From Mantis religiosa (lineage: Eukaryota; Arthropoda; Insecta; Mantodea; Mantidae), in the NCBI GenBank assembly GCA_030765055.1, contig CM060947.1, positions 105,322,966 to 105,386,965 on the forward strand: DNA of 64,000 nucleotides, in the 5' to 3' direction. Position 1 is the stretch's first letter; each line of letters begins with the position of its first letter. The notes beneath the pieces were generated by a model. That model worked only from the letters and a program-made list of their open reading frames with translations, did not search any database and had not been told where the DNA came from. The translations under genes were made by a program, and so were the position numbers. Shown here piece by piece: positions 1 through 10,004 of the stretch.

Positions 1-1214
1 TTCTGGTGAGTGTCAAGGCTTTTGAATGGTTTTAAAATAATTCTTTCACGTTTTGAAAAGCCTGTTGATGTTCTTCAGTCCATTTCCAAATTGAATTTTC
101 CTTAAGAAGTTCCCTCAAAGGACTAAGCTCTTTGGCATAATTTATAACGAACCTACTCTCATATTGTAGTATTCCCATAAATCTTCTTAATTGCTTGATG
201 TTCTTTGGTGGAGGGATAGCTTCAATCGATTTGATTCTTTCTGGATTCGGTGTCATGCCTTTTTCAGATATAATATAACCTAGAAATTCAATCTCTTTGG
301 CAATAAATTGCGATTTATCCAGATTTATTGTCATACCACTTTCAGAAAATTTTGTAAATATATAATTTAAATGTGATATATGATCGTCGAAATTTTGATC
401 AAAAATAAGAAAATCATCAATATATTGTAGAGCGAAATTTTCTATGGTATCTCCGAAAATATTATGTAACGCTCGAAGTAATGCACTTCCGCTAGTGGAT
501 AATCCAAAACCACATGTTTTGAATTGGTATATTTTTCCTCCAAAATTGAATCCTGTGTATTTTCGAACAGATTCATCTAGTGGTATCTGCCAATACGATG
601 AAACCAAATCTAATTTTGAAAAATATTTTCCACGTCCTAATTTTGATAATACCTCATCAACTCCAAGAGGTCTGAAGTGATCGGGTTGTGTTAGTGAGTT
701 TATCTTTCTTGCGTCAATCGTCATACGCAGTGTTCCGTTCGATTTATGTACCCAACACAAAGGATGTAGGTAAGGCGAATTAGAAATCTCTATAATTCCA
801 TTTTCTAGCATATCGTTTATTACTTCAGATGCTTGTTGTCTAATAGCGATAGGCACAGATCTACTTTTATGAGTATAAGGAGCAATGTCGTTCACCTTAA
901 ATGTATGTATGTACTTATTACACAATCCAGGTTTCGTACTAAAAACGTTCCTGTTCTTTAGTATACATAACCTCAACTGTTCTCTTTGCGCGTGATTTAA
1001 ATTGTATGTTTTCCCTAACTTTTCTTTCAAAGTTCTTTGGAATATCATTTCTTCCTCTTCTTGTTTTCGCTCGGTGTCGGTATTTAATGTGTTTATTTGG
1101 CAACAATGATCTCCAAGGTCAAACGTATCATTTTCTTTATTATTTAAAAGTAAATTTTCTTTACCACTATCATCTTCTTCATTATTAATTATATCTTCTT
1201 CGTATAATATTATA
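1..1214 (-). CDS. Ty3/gypsy reverse transcriptase (pol, partial)
   Basis: Reverse transcriptase part of an LTR-retrotransposon polyprotein, which copies element RNA into DNA. Reading on the minus strand, the frame is open from about 1214. An acidic linker leads to ATG 1048, then the RT fingers and palm (SKLDLVSSYWQIPLDE, GFGLSTS), the catalytic YIDD box in LQYIDDFLIF, and the thumb (RRFMGILQYESRFI-like region). This is a typical Ty3/gypsy RT order. The frame meets one TAA at 32-34 but stays open in the same frame to the window edge, so RNase H and integrase should lie beyond position 1 and this copy looks mutated by one nonsense change. The frame is -1 relative to the protease upstream. Family assignment is firm; the clade within Ty3/gypsy is not resolved. 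Confidence 0.9.
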
Positions 1215-1218
1215 TTTT

Positions 1219-1794
1219 CTACAAAAACCTATCATTATTTATACTATCCTTCTCATCCTCTTTTAATATAATTTCTTCTAACAAATTTATTCTTATTACT
1301 TCATTATCTCCTTTGACCTTCATTTCATGTTTTTCGAAATCTATCACACTTTGCCAACCATACAATACATCATTGCCAATAATAATATCACGAGCTAAGT
1401 TTGGTATTACCAATACGATAAAATTGAAATTCCAATCATCTATTCGCGCAGGAATTAACGCTTGATATTTAACTTTATCTTTCTTTTTCCCAATAGCTGT
1501 GCTACAGTATACATTACACACGTTTAAATATTCAATCCTAAACTTGGATAGTAATTCCTTGAATAAGTTCTCACTTAATACTGATGAACTAGCTCCTGTG
1601 TCTATCAATACTTTATATTCGCTATCGCCTATACGAAGGTTAATCTGAGGTGGATTTACTAATTCCCGATCTTTACTTCTGGAGAGAGTGAGCTTATCTT
1701 CTGGTAAATTTTGAATTTTGATTTTGCCCTGTGTCATTTCTACCGAACCACTTTCCAAGGCACAAAATGATTTGGTACTCAATTTTCCGCATTA
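1219..1794 (-). CDS. Retrotransposon aspartic protease
   Basis: Retropepsin-like protease that cleaves the Gag-Pol polyprotein. The active-site box VLIDTGASSSVLSENLF is visible, and IIGNDVLYGW is the C-terminal flap-side motif expected of retropepsins. About 190 codons. There is no ATG at the 5' end; the frame opens after a TAA at about 1793 and overlaps the end of gag by about 12 nt in the -1 frame. It is therefore probably expressed by -1 frameshifting from gag rather than from its own start. It ends at TAG 1219-1221, directly before the RT frame, again in the -1 register. Confidence 0.85.
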
Positions 1795-3896
1795 GTGCGG
1801 TCGGTAGTTACACTAGCAGTTGGGTTGGTACTATCGTTATTTATTTCTCTTTCTATTCCCTGAGTCTGTGTCCTTTCTAGGTTATTGTCTGCCCTTTCAA
1901 ACCTAGGACCCCCAAAATCTCTTAATGAAGAGTTTTCAATGCTAGTTCCTCTTCCTCTACTTTGATAACCTGTTCTTAGGTTATTTCCCCTGTAAAACCT
2001 CAGTTGATTCACCTGATTACTCCTCACATTTCCCACAGGTTGGTTATTATTATAATTCCTCCTAGGAGTATTTGGAATTCTCCTTCCTATACCTGGCACT
2101 ACCGATTCATATGTCTTTCTGGGGTTGTACTCTCTTCGTTCATAGTTGTCTCTTGAACGTGCCCCGCCCCAATTTTGGTTAAAACTATTTTGGTTTTGGT
2201 TAGTATGGTTGTGATTTTCCCCGAATGTTGGTCTTACTTCCTGTCTATTTACTTGCTTTTCTTCTATATGAGTCTTGTCAGGATCAACTTGACTATGAGT
2301 AGAATCAGAATTAAGGTTATGAGCCTCAAATTCTGATAATAACTCAATCATATCAGTAAAGTCGACGGGCTTAGCCACAATTAGGTGGTTTCTAATGTGT
2401 GGTGGATAATGTCGTATTAGCATATTCACGATCTCGGTCTCTGACATATCTGGATTCACAAGTTTGCTTTTGTTAGCAAGTTTTAGGAAATATTCAGTCA
2501 TGGACACACCCTTCCTGAACTCGAATTTACCAGTGGCCAGTTCGACTTTAATTCTTCTCTGTCTTTCTGGACCCCAGAACCTATTTATAAACACGTTCCT
2601 AAACATACTATACGTTTCATGTGAAGCTAATGTTAACCTCAGCCATTCTAAAGCATTTTTCTTCAAACACCTTTTAACAATCATCATCCTAAATTCATTT
2701 GGAATCTTTTTAATTTTAAAATATTCTTCTAATTCCTTTAGAAATATTTTGGGATTGTCTCCCGATTCTTCTTCGAAAGTAGGTGGACTTATGTCATGCA
2801 ACAAATAATTTGTACAATTTGTGTTACCTTGACTGTGTAACTGTGTATGTGTGTGCATGTTTTGTATTTGTCTATTACCATTTACTTCACAATCAGGTGA
2901 CAAAGATTCTGTATCGTCACTCTCCAAATAATTCTCTAAGTTTTGTACAATATTACCTGAATTACCAGGTAAGTCTATACATGTAATATTCTTAGATTTT
3001 ATTACCCTCTGGTTCTCAGAAATTTTGCTTGCCTGTAATGCAATCACAACTTGATTCAGCTTGCTAATGTTTTCTTTCTCTCTCTCAAAACTTTCCTGTG
3101 CCAAATCTATTCTTGTAATCATTTCACTATTCAACTTACTGACTTCATCATATTTAACTTTTAGTTCATCTTGTTGTGTTTGCACCTCAGTAGCAATTAG
3201 TTTAACATCATTTCTGATACTATTTACCTCTCTTACAAAATTATTCTGTATTTCAATATTTTCCTCATGGTATTTCCGTGAATTATCTAATAAGACTACA
3301 TCTATTTCTTGTCTTATTCTATTCTCTAATTCCCCTATTTCTATTTTTTGTTTTTCTACAAATTCTACTTGTTGTTGCTTAAGGATTTCTGACTCCTTAG
3401 CCAATTCACTTCTTATATCTTTTACTACATTTTCCTGACTTATTTTCATTTCCTGAAACATCTCTTTTAACCTAGACATTTCTCCATCATGAGATTCTAT
3501 TTTCTGTTTTAAAGATTTTATGCCTTCTCTACACTCTTCTCTTCCCTTCTCAATTTCATTTCTTAGGTTACCTAAACCTTGATCTATCCTAGCTTCTAAT
3601 TTCTCTGAACTTTGATCTACTTTAGCATTTAAATTATCCATTTTAGCATCAAAATTACTCATCATTTTCTCTAACCTGTCTATTATCATTTCATTATCTT
3701 TACTCTGCATAATTTCTGTTCTACTTGTTCCTGCATCATCACTAATCATTCCTTCCACTACTTCCCTGACTTCTTGTATTTCTGCTCTCTTATCACTAAC
3801 TAGTCTTTCCACTCCTTCCCCAATATTTTTATTCTTATTGTCTGTTAATTTTTTACCTTCCATTTTAGGTAATATCTTTCCCTTTCTTAATAACAT
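1779..3896 (-). CDS. Gag of the Ty3/gypsy element
   Basis: Structural capsid protein, 705 codons from ATG 3894-3896. The N-terminal half (about residues 50-300) is charged and heptad-like, rich in E, K, Q, L and I, and probably forms long coiled coils. The middle (about 370-520) is the retrotransposon Gag/capsid domain, with PPTFEEESGDNPKIFLKELE and MIVKRCLKKNALEWLRLTL. The C-terminus is rich in N, R, G and Q, with repeated RG/GR dipeptides and no CCHC zinc knuckle, so RNA binding probably relies on the basic tail. The reading frame is intact, suggesting a fairly young insertion. It ends at TGA inside the protease frame. Confidence 0.85.
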   Translation of the reverse strand: MLLRKGKILPKMEGKKLTDNKNKNIGEGVERLVSDKRAEIQEVREVVEGMISDDAGTSRTEIMQSKDNEMIIDRLEKMMSNFDAKMDNLNAKVDQSSEKLEARIDQGLGNLRNEIEKGREECREGIKSLKQKIESHDGEMSRLKEMFQEMKISQENVVKDIRSELAKESEILKQQQVEFVEKQKIEIGELENRIRQEIDVVLLDNSRKYHEENIEIQNNFVREVNSIRNDVKLIATEVQTQQDELKVKYDEVSKLNSEMITRIDLAQESFEREKENISKLNQVVIALQASKISENQRVIKSKNITCIDLPGNSGNIVQNLENYLESDDTESLSPDCEVNGNRQIQNMHTHTQLHSQGNTNCTNYLLHDISPPTFEEESGDNPKIFLKELEEYFKIKKIPNEFRMMIVKRCLKKNALEWLRLTLASHETYSMFRNVFINRFWGPERQRRIKVELATGKFEFRKGVSMTEYFLKLANKSKLVNPDMSETEIVNMLIRHYPPHIRNHLIVAKPVDFTDMIELLSEFEAHNLNSDSTHSQVDPDKTHIEEKQVNRQEVRPTFGENHNHTNQNQNSFNQNWGGARSRDNYERREYNPRKTYESVVPGIGRRIPNTPRRNYNNNQPVGNVRSNQVNQLRFYRGNNLRTGYQSRGRGTSIENSSLRDFGGPRFERADNNLERTQTQGIEREINNDSTNPTASVTTDRTNAEN

Positions 3897-4047
3897 AAAA
3901 ATGAAAATTATAATTTTGTCACTTTTTCTATTAATTATCTATTAAGATTTTTCCGTACTCACTTTTCTTCTTCTTTCTTGATTCGAAGTTACCTGTCCAT
4001 TACACTATTTATTCTCCTGTGGTGTAATCCTCCTTCTGCCTATTCGA

Positions 4048-4065
4048 GTCCCCGTTGGGGCGCCA
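4048..4065 (-). promoter_or_regulatory. Primer-binding site of the gypsy element
   Basis: On the minus strand the sequence TGGCGCCCCAACGGGGAC starts two bases after the LTR end. TGGCGCC at this place is the hallmark of a tRNA 3'-end primer site; it resembles a Lys-type PBS but the tRNA is not certain. About 150 nt of leader separates it from the gag ATG. Confidence 0.75.
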
Positions 4066-4067
4066 TT

Positions 4068-4949
4068 TGTTACAGGGTTTGTGTCGAATCGTATTGATGG
4101 ATGACGAATTATGCCCCTCGTTGAGGTGACCATTTGGAACAGGGTTGAAGTGGTTTGGGTAGATTCCCAACGTCAATGGGTGATGGAGTAATTATATCCC
4201 TTGATGTGGCGACATTTTGGTGGATGGAATAGATGGTTCTTGAAGTCCCAGCTTACCTCGGCGTGACTTCAGTCGGTTGAGCAAAATATCTTCTTTTACA
4301 GGGGTGGTACGGCGGAAGGAAATTTTACGTAAAATGAGTAATCATTTTTCTCTGTATTAAATAATGTAGAAACTTTTATTTCCTTACTTCAATCAACACC
4401 AGTTCGAACAAAATGTATGATACAACATTTATAACACTATTCTTACACAAGATTCACTTGATGTGACGCGTTTATATCTGGATGCGTGCAAGAATCAAAA
4501 GTTTTATACGGTTGTTCACTACCGTGTATAATAATTAAATTGTGTGTCTTCTAGCGATGATATTTAATGTAAAGATTATCTAGTTATATTCGATGATTGT
4601 TATGAGAATAGAGTTATATTCTTCCGCACACAACGGCGTTTAAGAAGAGAATTTTACATCCGTTCACGGTGACTGTTAGGAGAAGAATAACCAGTTCATC
4701 TTCTTCTACACATTAGCATTTCGCTAATAGTTCGACCCCCCTAGAGGAATATTGAATATCCTCCATGGCAACGTAAAATCTTTTATATCTGATTGGTCCA
4801 CGTTTTACGATATACGCGTCACACCAATCCCAAATAAGTTTGTTATTCAACACTTTTGTGACGTCATTTCCACTTACATAGCTTCTCTGTGCATGACTCA
4901 CTCTACTTAACCTCACATAATACAATATTTGAAACTCTTTGGGGACAAC
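4068..4949 (-). repeat. 5' LTR of the gypsy element
   Basis: The PBS-proximal end is clear: in plus orientation the LTR begins TGTTACAGGG at 4068, so its 3' end reads ...CCCTGTAACA. The outer end is inferred at 4949, where the minus strand starts TGTTGTCCCC. It holds minus-strand TATAAA candidates near 4430 and 4470 and an AATAAA at 4375-4380. The partner LTR lies outside the window, so length and target duplication cannot be checked. Short frames inside it are not genes. Confidence 0.65.
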
Positions 4950-4967
4950 ATAAAATAACTGTTTCAA

Positions 4968-5030
4968 AACTAAGAACTAAAAACTAAAAACTAAGTACAA
5001 TATTTATAATTAAGGTAGCTAACTAAATAT
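4968..5030 (-). repeat. 3' tail of LINE 1, short tandem repeat
   Basis: Tandem AACTAAA-type units (minus strand TTTAGTT-type) follow the LINE stop codon. A simple-repeat tail is common in jockey/CR1-like LINEs. The gypsy LTR boundary is only about 20 bp away. Confidence 0.55.
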
Positions 5031-7690
5031 TTACAAATTTAAAAATTCATCCACGCTGTAGAAGCAATTGGCTCTAAGGAAGTTTAATAACAATTTCTTA
5101 AATTGATGTTGTGATTCAATCTTTTTTATAGATTCAGGTAGCTTATTGTAAAGATGTAAGCCAGCATATGTGAAACTATTTTCATACATCTTTGTTTTGT
5201 GTGACTTCACAAATAAATTATTCTTTGTTCTAGTGTTGTGTATATGAATTTCAGAATTTGTTTTGAATAAACTTAGGCTTGCTTTCATATGTACAAGAGT
5301 TTCATATATGTATATACTTGGCAGTGGTAAGATACCTAATTTACTGAAGTATGGCTTACAACTAGTTGTGCTTGAGACATCTGCTATGATTCTAATTATT
5401 TTCTTTTGGTATCTGAATACTTTTATACTGTCTTTAGAATTTCCCCCAAAAATTATACCATATGCCAACAAACTGTGTATATATGAAAAGTACACTATTC
5501 TCTGAACTTTCAAGCTTGACATGCCTGTAATCGCCCTCATTAAGAAACACATTTTACTAAGCTTTTTCGTCAATGCCTCTATGTGAGTTTCCCAATTTAA
5601 ATTTTCATCTAGTATTAGTCCCAGAAATTTGATAGTTTGTACGTAATGTATTTGGTCTTGTCCCAGCATTAATTTTGGATACAATTGACTTCCACTCATT
5701 TTATTATAGAAGCTTACGGCTGCTGTTTTCTCCTTACTCAATATTAACATATTGGCACTAAACCATTTTTGAATATATTTTAGATTATTTTCAATATGTA
5801 CATCTGCCCCTTCCTTATTCACCCCTTTGATAAAAATATTTGTATCATCTGCAAAAAGTGTAACATTTATATTGGTATATCGAGATTCAACTTGTGTAAA
5901 AAATGCGACTCATCTAAAATTTAATAATTTATATTGGTTTTGTTTTCTACATTATCTGCCAAATCATTAATGTACACAATAAATAAAAGAGGTCCAAGCA
6001 CCGAACCTTGAGGGACCCCATATTTCATTATAGCGCTACTTGAAATCTGAGTTTTAACTTCACTCGTTTCGCTATCAAAATACTCTATTTCCACCGATTG
6101 CTCTCTATTCTCCAGATAAGATCTGAACCAATCTAAAGCTAACCCCCTTATGCCATATGAGGATAATTTTTCTAGTAAAAGTTTGTGATCAACCAGGTCA
6201 AACGCCTTTGTAAGATCTAAAAAAATGCCTATCCCTAGTTGTGTACTATCTAGTGTTTCATACGCTTGTTCAATGAAATTCATCAGTGCAGAACTTGTTG
6301 ATTTATTTTTTCGAAAACCATTTTGATTGTCATTAATTACTTTAAATTTTTCCAAAAAGCTTGTTACTCTTTTATACATTATTTGTTTGAAGATCTTTGC
6401 AAAAGTTGAAATTATGGAAATTGGCCTGTAATTTCCTACCTCCCCTTTGTTACCTTTTTTAAAGATGGGTTTCACTTTACCTTTTTTTAACCTGTTGGGG
6501 AACGTCCCACTTGAAAGTGAAAGATTTATCAAGTACGTCAGTGGTTCAATTAGGAATAAGGAGCAACGCTTTATGACGTAGTTAGAGTAACCGTCTATTC
6601 CTACTGATTTCTTATTCTTCAATTTTTTTATAACATCTTTAACTTCCTCAACTGTTACTGGAATTAAAAACATGCTATGTTCATTTTTCTTTACACTTAA
6701 TCTTTCCTTCTTTCCTAGTGAATGAGTACTTAACAGTTTCTCTGCTACAGTTGAATAAAACTGGTTGAATAATTCCGAAATTTGTTTAGGATCACTTACT
6801 TTTTGGCCATTAATTTCTAGATGGTAATTTTCTTTCAATTTGGGTCCATTTTTTGTTTCGTGCTTAATTACTTGCCATATGGATTTAGTTTTATTAACTG
6901 CTTTTTTTATTGTTTCATCGTTATGTAACTTTTTGGCTGCTCTTATAACTTTATTATATATATTTCGATATTTTACATAATAGGCCTTAAAATCCGGTGT
7001 AGTCTTGTTTTCCTTCATGAATTTGCTCAAGAATTTTAATCTATCACCAGATTTGCGGATTCCTATTGTGATCCACTTATTACCTAGCTTGTTTATTGCT
7101 ACTTTAACTATTGGTATGGCTGTTACAAAGTGAAAATCAAATGTGTCCAAAAATGCATTCATGGCATCGTTTAGATTTCGCTCAGTGTACACGCTTTCCC
7201 AAGATTCTTTACTTAATAGAAAATTTAGATAGCTTAGATTGTCATCATTAGCAAGTCTAACCTTTTTGAATATTTTTTTTGCATTCTGTTTTGGGTTATG
7301 CTGATCTACTGGGACAACTAATTTTAACATTTGTGCGTAATGATCTGACAGGGCTGTGTCAAAAATCTGAATTTCATATTTCCACTTATTTATATTCAGC
7401 ACTACTTGGTCAATCACAGAATAAGACGAATTCGAGACATGGGTTGGTAATTTAACTATGTTTTCCGTTCCATACATATTAAAGACATTTTGTAGCTGCT
7501 TTTTATTTGCGTTTTCTGTTAAATAGTTTATATTCACGTCCCCTACTATAATTACAGATTTTTTTGTCTTTTTAAAGAAGTCTAAAATGATTTCTAAATT
7601 TTGAAGGAAAATTTTGGTATTGCTTGTGGGATTTATGAGTAACATACTCTGATAACAGTCTCAATCAATCTTCTGGAAAACAAGAGGTGT
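5031..7690 (-). mobile_element. LINE 1: jockey/CR1-like retrotransposon, 5'-truncated
   Basis: Minus-strand non-LTR retrotransposon. From 7645 it encodes the C-terminal half of the APE endonuclease (VGDVNINYL, then SDHYAQ), a linker, and the RT: NKKSVGIDGYSNYVIK, YRPISIISTFAKIF, FLDLTKAFDLVDH, YGVPQGSVLGPLLF, then FADDTNIFIKG, followed by the thumb and C-terminal region down to TAA at 5031. The only break I see is between the palm blocks at 5877-5938, where a 50 bp insertion plus its duplicated target shifts the frame. The 5' end is truncated inside the endonuclease near 7665-7690. Apart from that insertion the copy is little decayed. Confidence 0.85.
5877..5926 (-). mobile_element. 50 bp PLE-like stub inserted in LINE 1
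   Basis: The 12-bp sequence ATTTATATTGGT occurs at 5865-5876 and again at 5927-5938, flanking 50 bp. On the minus strand the insert reads TTAAATTTTAGATGAGTCG followed by an A/C/T-rich stretch. This resembles the TTAAATTTAAAGGGAGTCG end shared by the PLE insertions at 12828, 30162 and 54873. Together with the extra target copy it adds 62 nt and breaks the RT frame just before FADD. Confidence 0.55.
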
Positions 7691-7759
7691 TGGAAAAAAA
7701 AAAACAGTGCTTTCTTTAATTTCCTTTTCCTTATCACAAAACTTTTACAGGTTTGTGAA

Positions 7760-8207
7760 TGTACTGTATCCCTGGAACACGTATTGCATGGTTATAATTC
7801 TAAAAATTCATCAACCATATAAAAGCAGTATGCATGCAAAAACACTCTTTCTTAAATTGTTTTAATGATCTGGCCTGTTTAAATAAATTTGGGAGTTTGT
7901 TATACATCATTATTCCTTTGTACTTAAAGCTTCCTTCATAAAGAGTTATCTGGTGAAGTTGAATTGTCAGTTTATCCTTGTTACAAGTGTGGTGTCAATG
8001 TACATCAGCATTTATTTGAAATTATTTATATTTGTATGGACGTATAATAATGTTTCATATATATACATTGAGGGCAATGCTAATATATGCAAATCTTAAA
8101 ATATTGGTCTACAGCTGCTTGTTGATGAATTACTTAGTGCCTGTTTTTGGATTTTGAAAATTTCCATGCTCTTTGTTGTATTACCCAAAACATGACCCCA
8201 TAAGATA
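7760..8207 (-). mobile_element. LINE 2 remnant, 3' part
   Basis: Diverged copy of the 3' end of LINE 1. AAAAATTCATCAACCATATAAAAGCAG-like text parallels the LINE 1 C-terminus at 5040-5180, including the leucine/asparagine-rich FxKSHK-type region. No intact frame. It continues at 9419 after an inserted mariner. Confidence 0.7.
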
Positions 8208-9418
8208 TAAGCTCTGTTAAAAAAATATTGCAAATTTTGAATTTTTGCAAGCTACATATATTCTATTTTTTATTATTTTGAGGCATTATGTTGGTACTCA
8301 TGTCTCTCACTTATGTTGACAAACTCGGCCATTTTGAATGTTCAAGTAATTGTTGACAGCTATTTTACTTGGACATGTTTTGGCTTATCTTTGATTTTTG
8401 CTTATTCCAAAAAATGGAACAAGGAATCTGTATCAAATTTTGTGCAAAAAGCAAAATTAAGTGCATGGATGCATTCCGAATGTTGACTGTGGCATATGGT
8501 GAAGCTACCTTGGACCAAAGCAGCATTTATCGATGGTATAAAAGGTTTCCAGAGGATTGAGAAGATGTGAACAATGAAGAGCGTCCTGGATGCCCGAGCT
8601 TGTCAACAACAGATGCAAACATTGAAGAAGTGAAGAAAATAATAATGTGCAATCGTCAAATCACCATTAAAGTTGCTGAGGACCTAAACATATTGATTGG
8701 CTTGTGCCATTTGATTTTGACCAATGATTTGAGCATGAAATGGGTCGCTGCAAAATTTGTACCAAAGTTGCTCAATTTCGACTAAAAACACCATCACATT
8801 GATGTTGTTAAGGAACTGTTGAACTCTGTCCATGATGACTCAAATTTGCTCCATAGAGTCGTAACCAAGACCAAAAATAGCGCCCCTAGTTGGGTTGAAT
8901 GTGAAGGTTTTACTTACAGTTTTCTTTGATTGCAGGGGCGTGGTGCATCATGAGTTCTTGCCACAGGATAGAATGGTCAATAAGGAATATTACGTGCAAG
9001 TTATGCACAATTTGCGCAAAGCAATCTGCCAGAAATGCGTGGATTTGTGGAAGAACAAAAATTGGCTTTTGCACCATGATAACAAATTGTGTGCAAATTT
9101 TTGGCCAAAAATACCCTTATGATGCTGCAGCCACCGTGCTCCCTCCTGTGACTTTTTTTTGTTTGTTCCCAAAACTGAAGAGGACCATGAAAGGACAACG
9201 CTGTGCCATGATTGAGGAGATAAAGACAGCATAGAAGGAGGAGCTGAACAAGATCACAATAAACAATTTTTTAAAGTGCTTCGAGGACTGGAAAAAGCAT
9301 TGGCACAAGTGTATAATATCTGGTGGGAATTACTTTGAAGGGGACAAAATAGATATTCATGAATTAAATACTTTTTGATAAAATCACAAAATTTGTGATA
9401 CTTTTTGAACAGACCTCG
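8208..9418 (+). mobile_element. Mariner 1, complete but decayed
   Basis: 1211 bp element with target dinucleotide TA on both sides (8206-8207 and 9419-9420). The terminal inverted repeats match well: left AGCTCTGTTAAAAAAATATT, right (reverse) AGGTCTGTTCAAAAAGTATC. Inserted in LINE 2. Confidence 0.85.
8414..9120 (+). pseudogene. Mariner 1 transposase (broken)
   Basis: Cut-and-paste DDD transposase in pieces. The N-terminal helix-turn-helix starts MEQGICIKFCAKSK and includes AYGEATLDQSSIYRWYKRF. A stop follows, then NNEERPGCPSLSTTDANIEEV (linker). The catalytic part has VFFDCRGVVHHEFLP (first Asp) and LLHHDN (second Asp). The C-terminal third Asp block is not seen before the right end. Stops and frame changes make it inactive. 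Confidence 0.8.
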
Positions 9419-9995
9419 TAGAAATGAGTGAAAATTAACATAATACAATGCTTTCAAATTCTCAATACTAACTTTTCCCACTATTGTTCTTATTGCAAAA
9501 CATGTTTTGCTCAGCATTTGTACCAAAAAATGAATGTGTGAATCCCATTTCAGATGTTCATCAACATGAATTCACAGAAATTTTGTGAAATGTGAACTAG
9601 TTTTACTATATTCCCACGTTGTTCTGTTTTGTTTTGCATGGTAAAACATTATTGTTACTGTTTTTCCTCATTTACTATAAATTTGTTCTTTTCAAGCCAC
9701 TCCAGAAGTTGGTTGAAAGTGCTAGTTATATATTTTACAAGCTGGATATAGTTTTTTATTTGATCAACAAGCTTGTGTCATCAGCATGTAGAATTGTTCT
9801 TGTTTCATTGAGTTTAATTGGTAAATTTTGAATATATATGGAAAACAGGATTGGCCTCAGAATGGACCCTTCCGTTACACCCAATTTAACAATCATTTCT
9901 TTAGAATAGTTACTTTTGATTGAGTTAGTATGATAAGTTTTGTGTGTTATTTGAACTATTTGGTTCCGATTACTAAAATAAGATTTAATTTAAAT
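9419..9995 (-). mobile_element. LINE 2 remnant, RT part
   Basis: Continuation of LINE 2 beyond mariner 1. Minus-strand translation gives GPILFSIYIQNLPIKLNETR, then HADDTSLLIK (YADD box with H for Y or F), then a thumb-like piece LSKTCFAIRTIVGKVSIENLK matching LINE 1 LSKMCFLMRAITGMSSLKV. Several frame changes; dead copy. Confidence 0.7.
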
Positions 9996-10004
9996 TTAAA
10001 CTGA

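Noticed and set aside
2464..3438. Plus-strand frames opposite gag
   Set aside because: Antisense shadows of a well-supported gag gene, with hydrophobic composition caused by reverse reading of K/E/Q-rich codons.
4713..4967. 84-codon minus-strand frame
   Set aside because: Lies mostly within the gypsy LTR; no recognisable domain.
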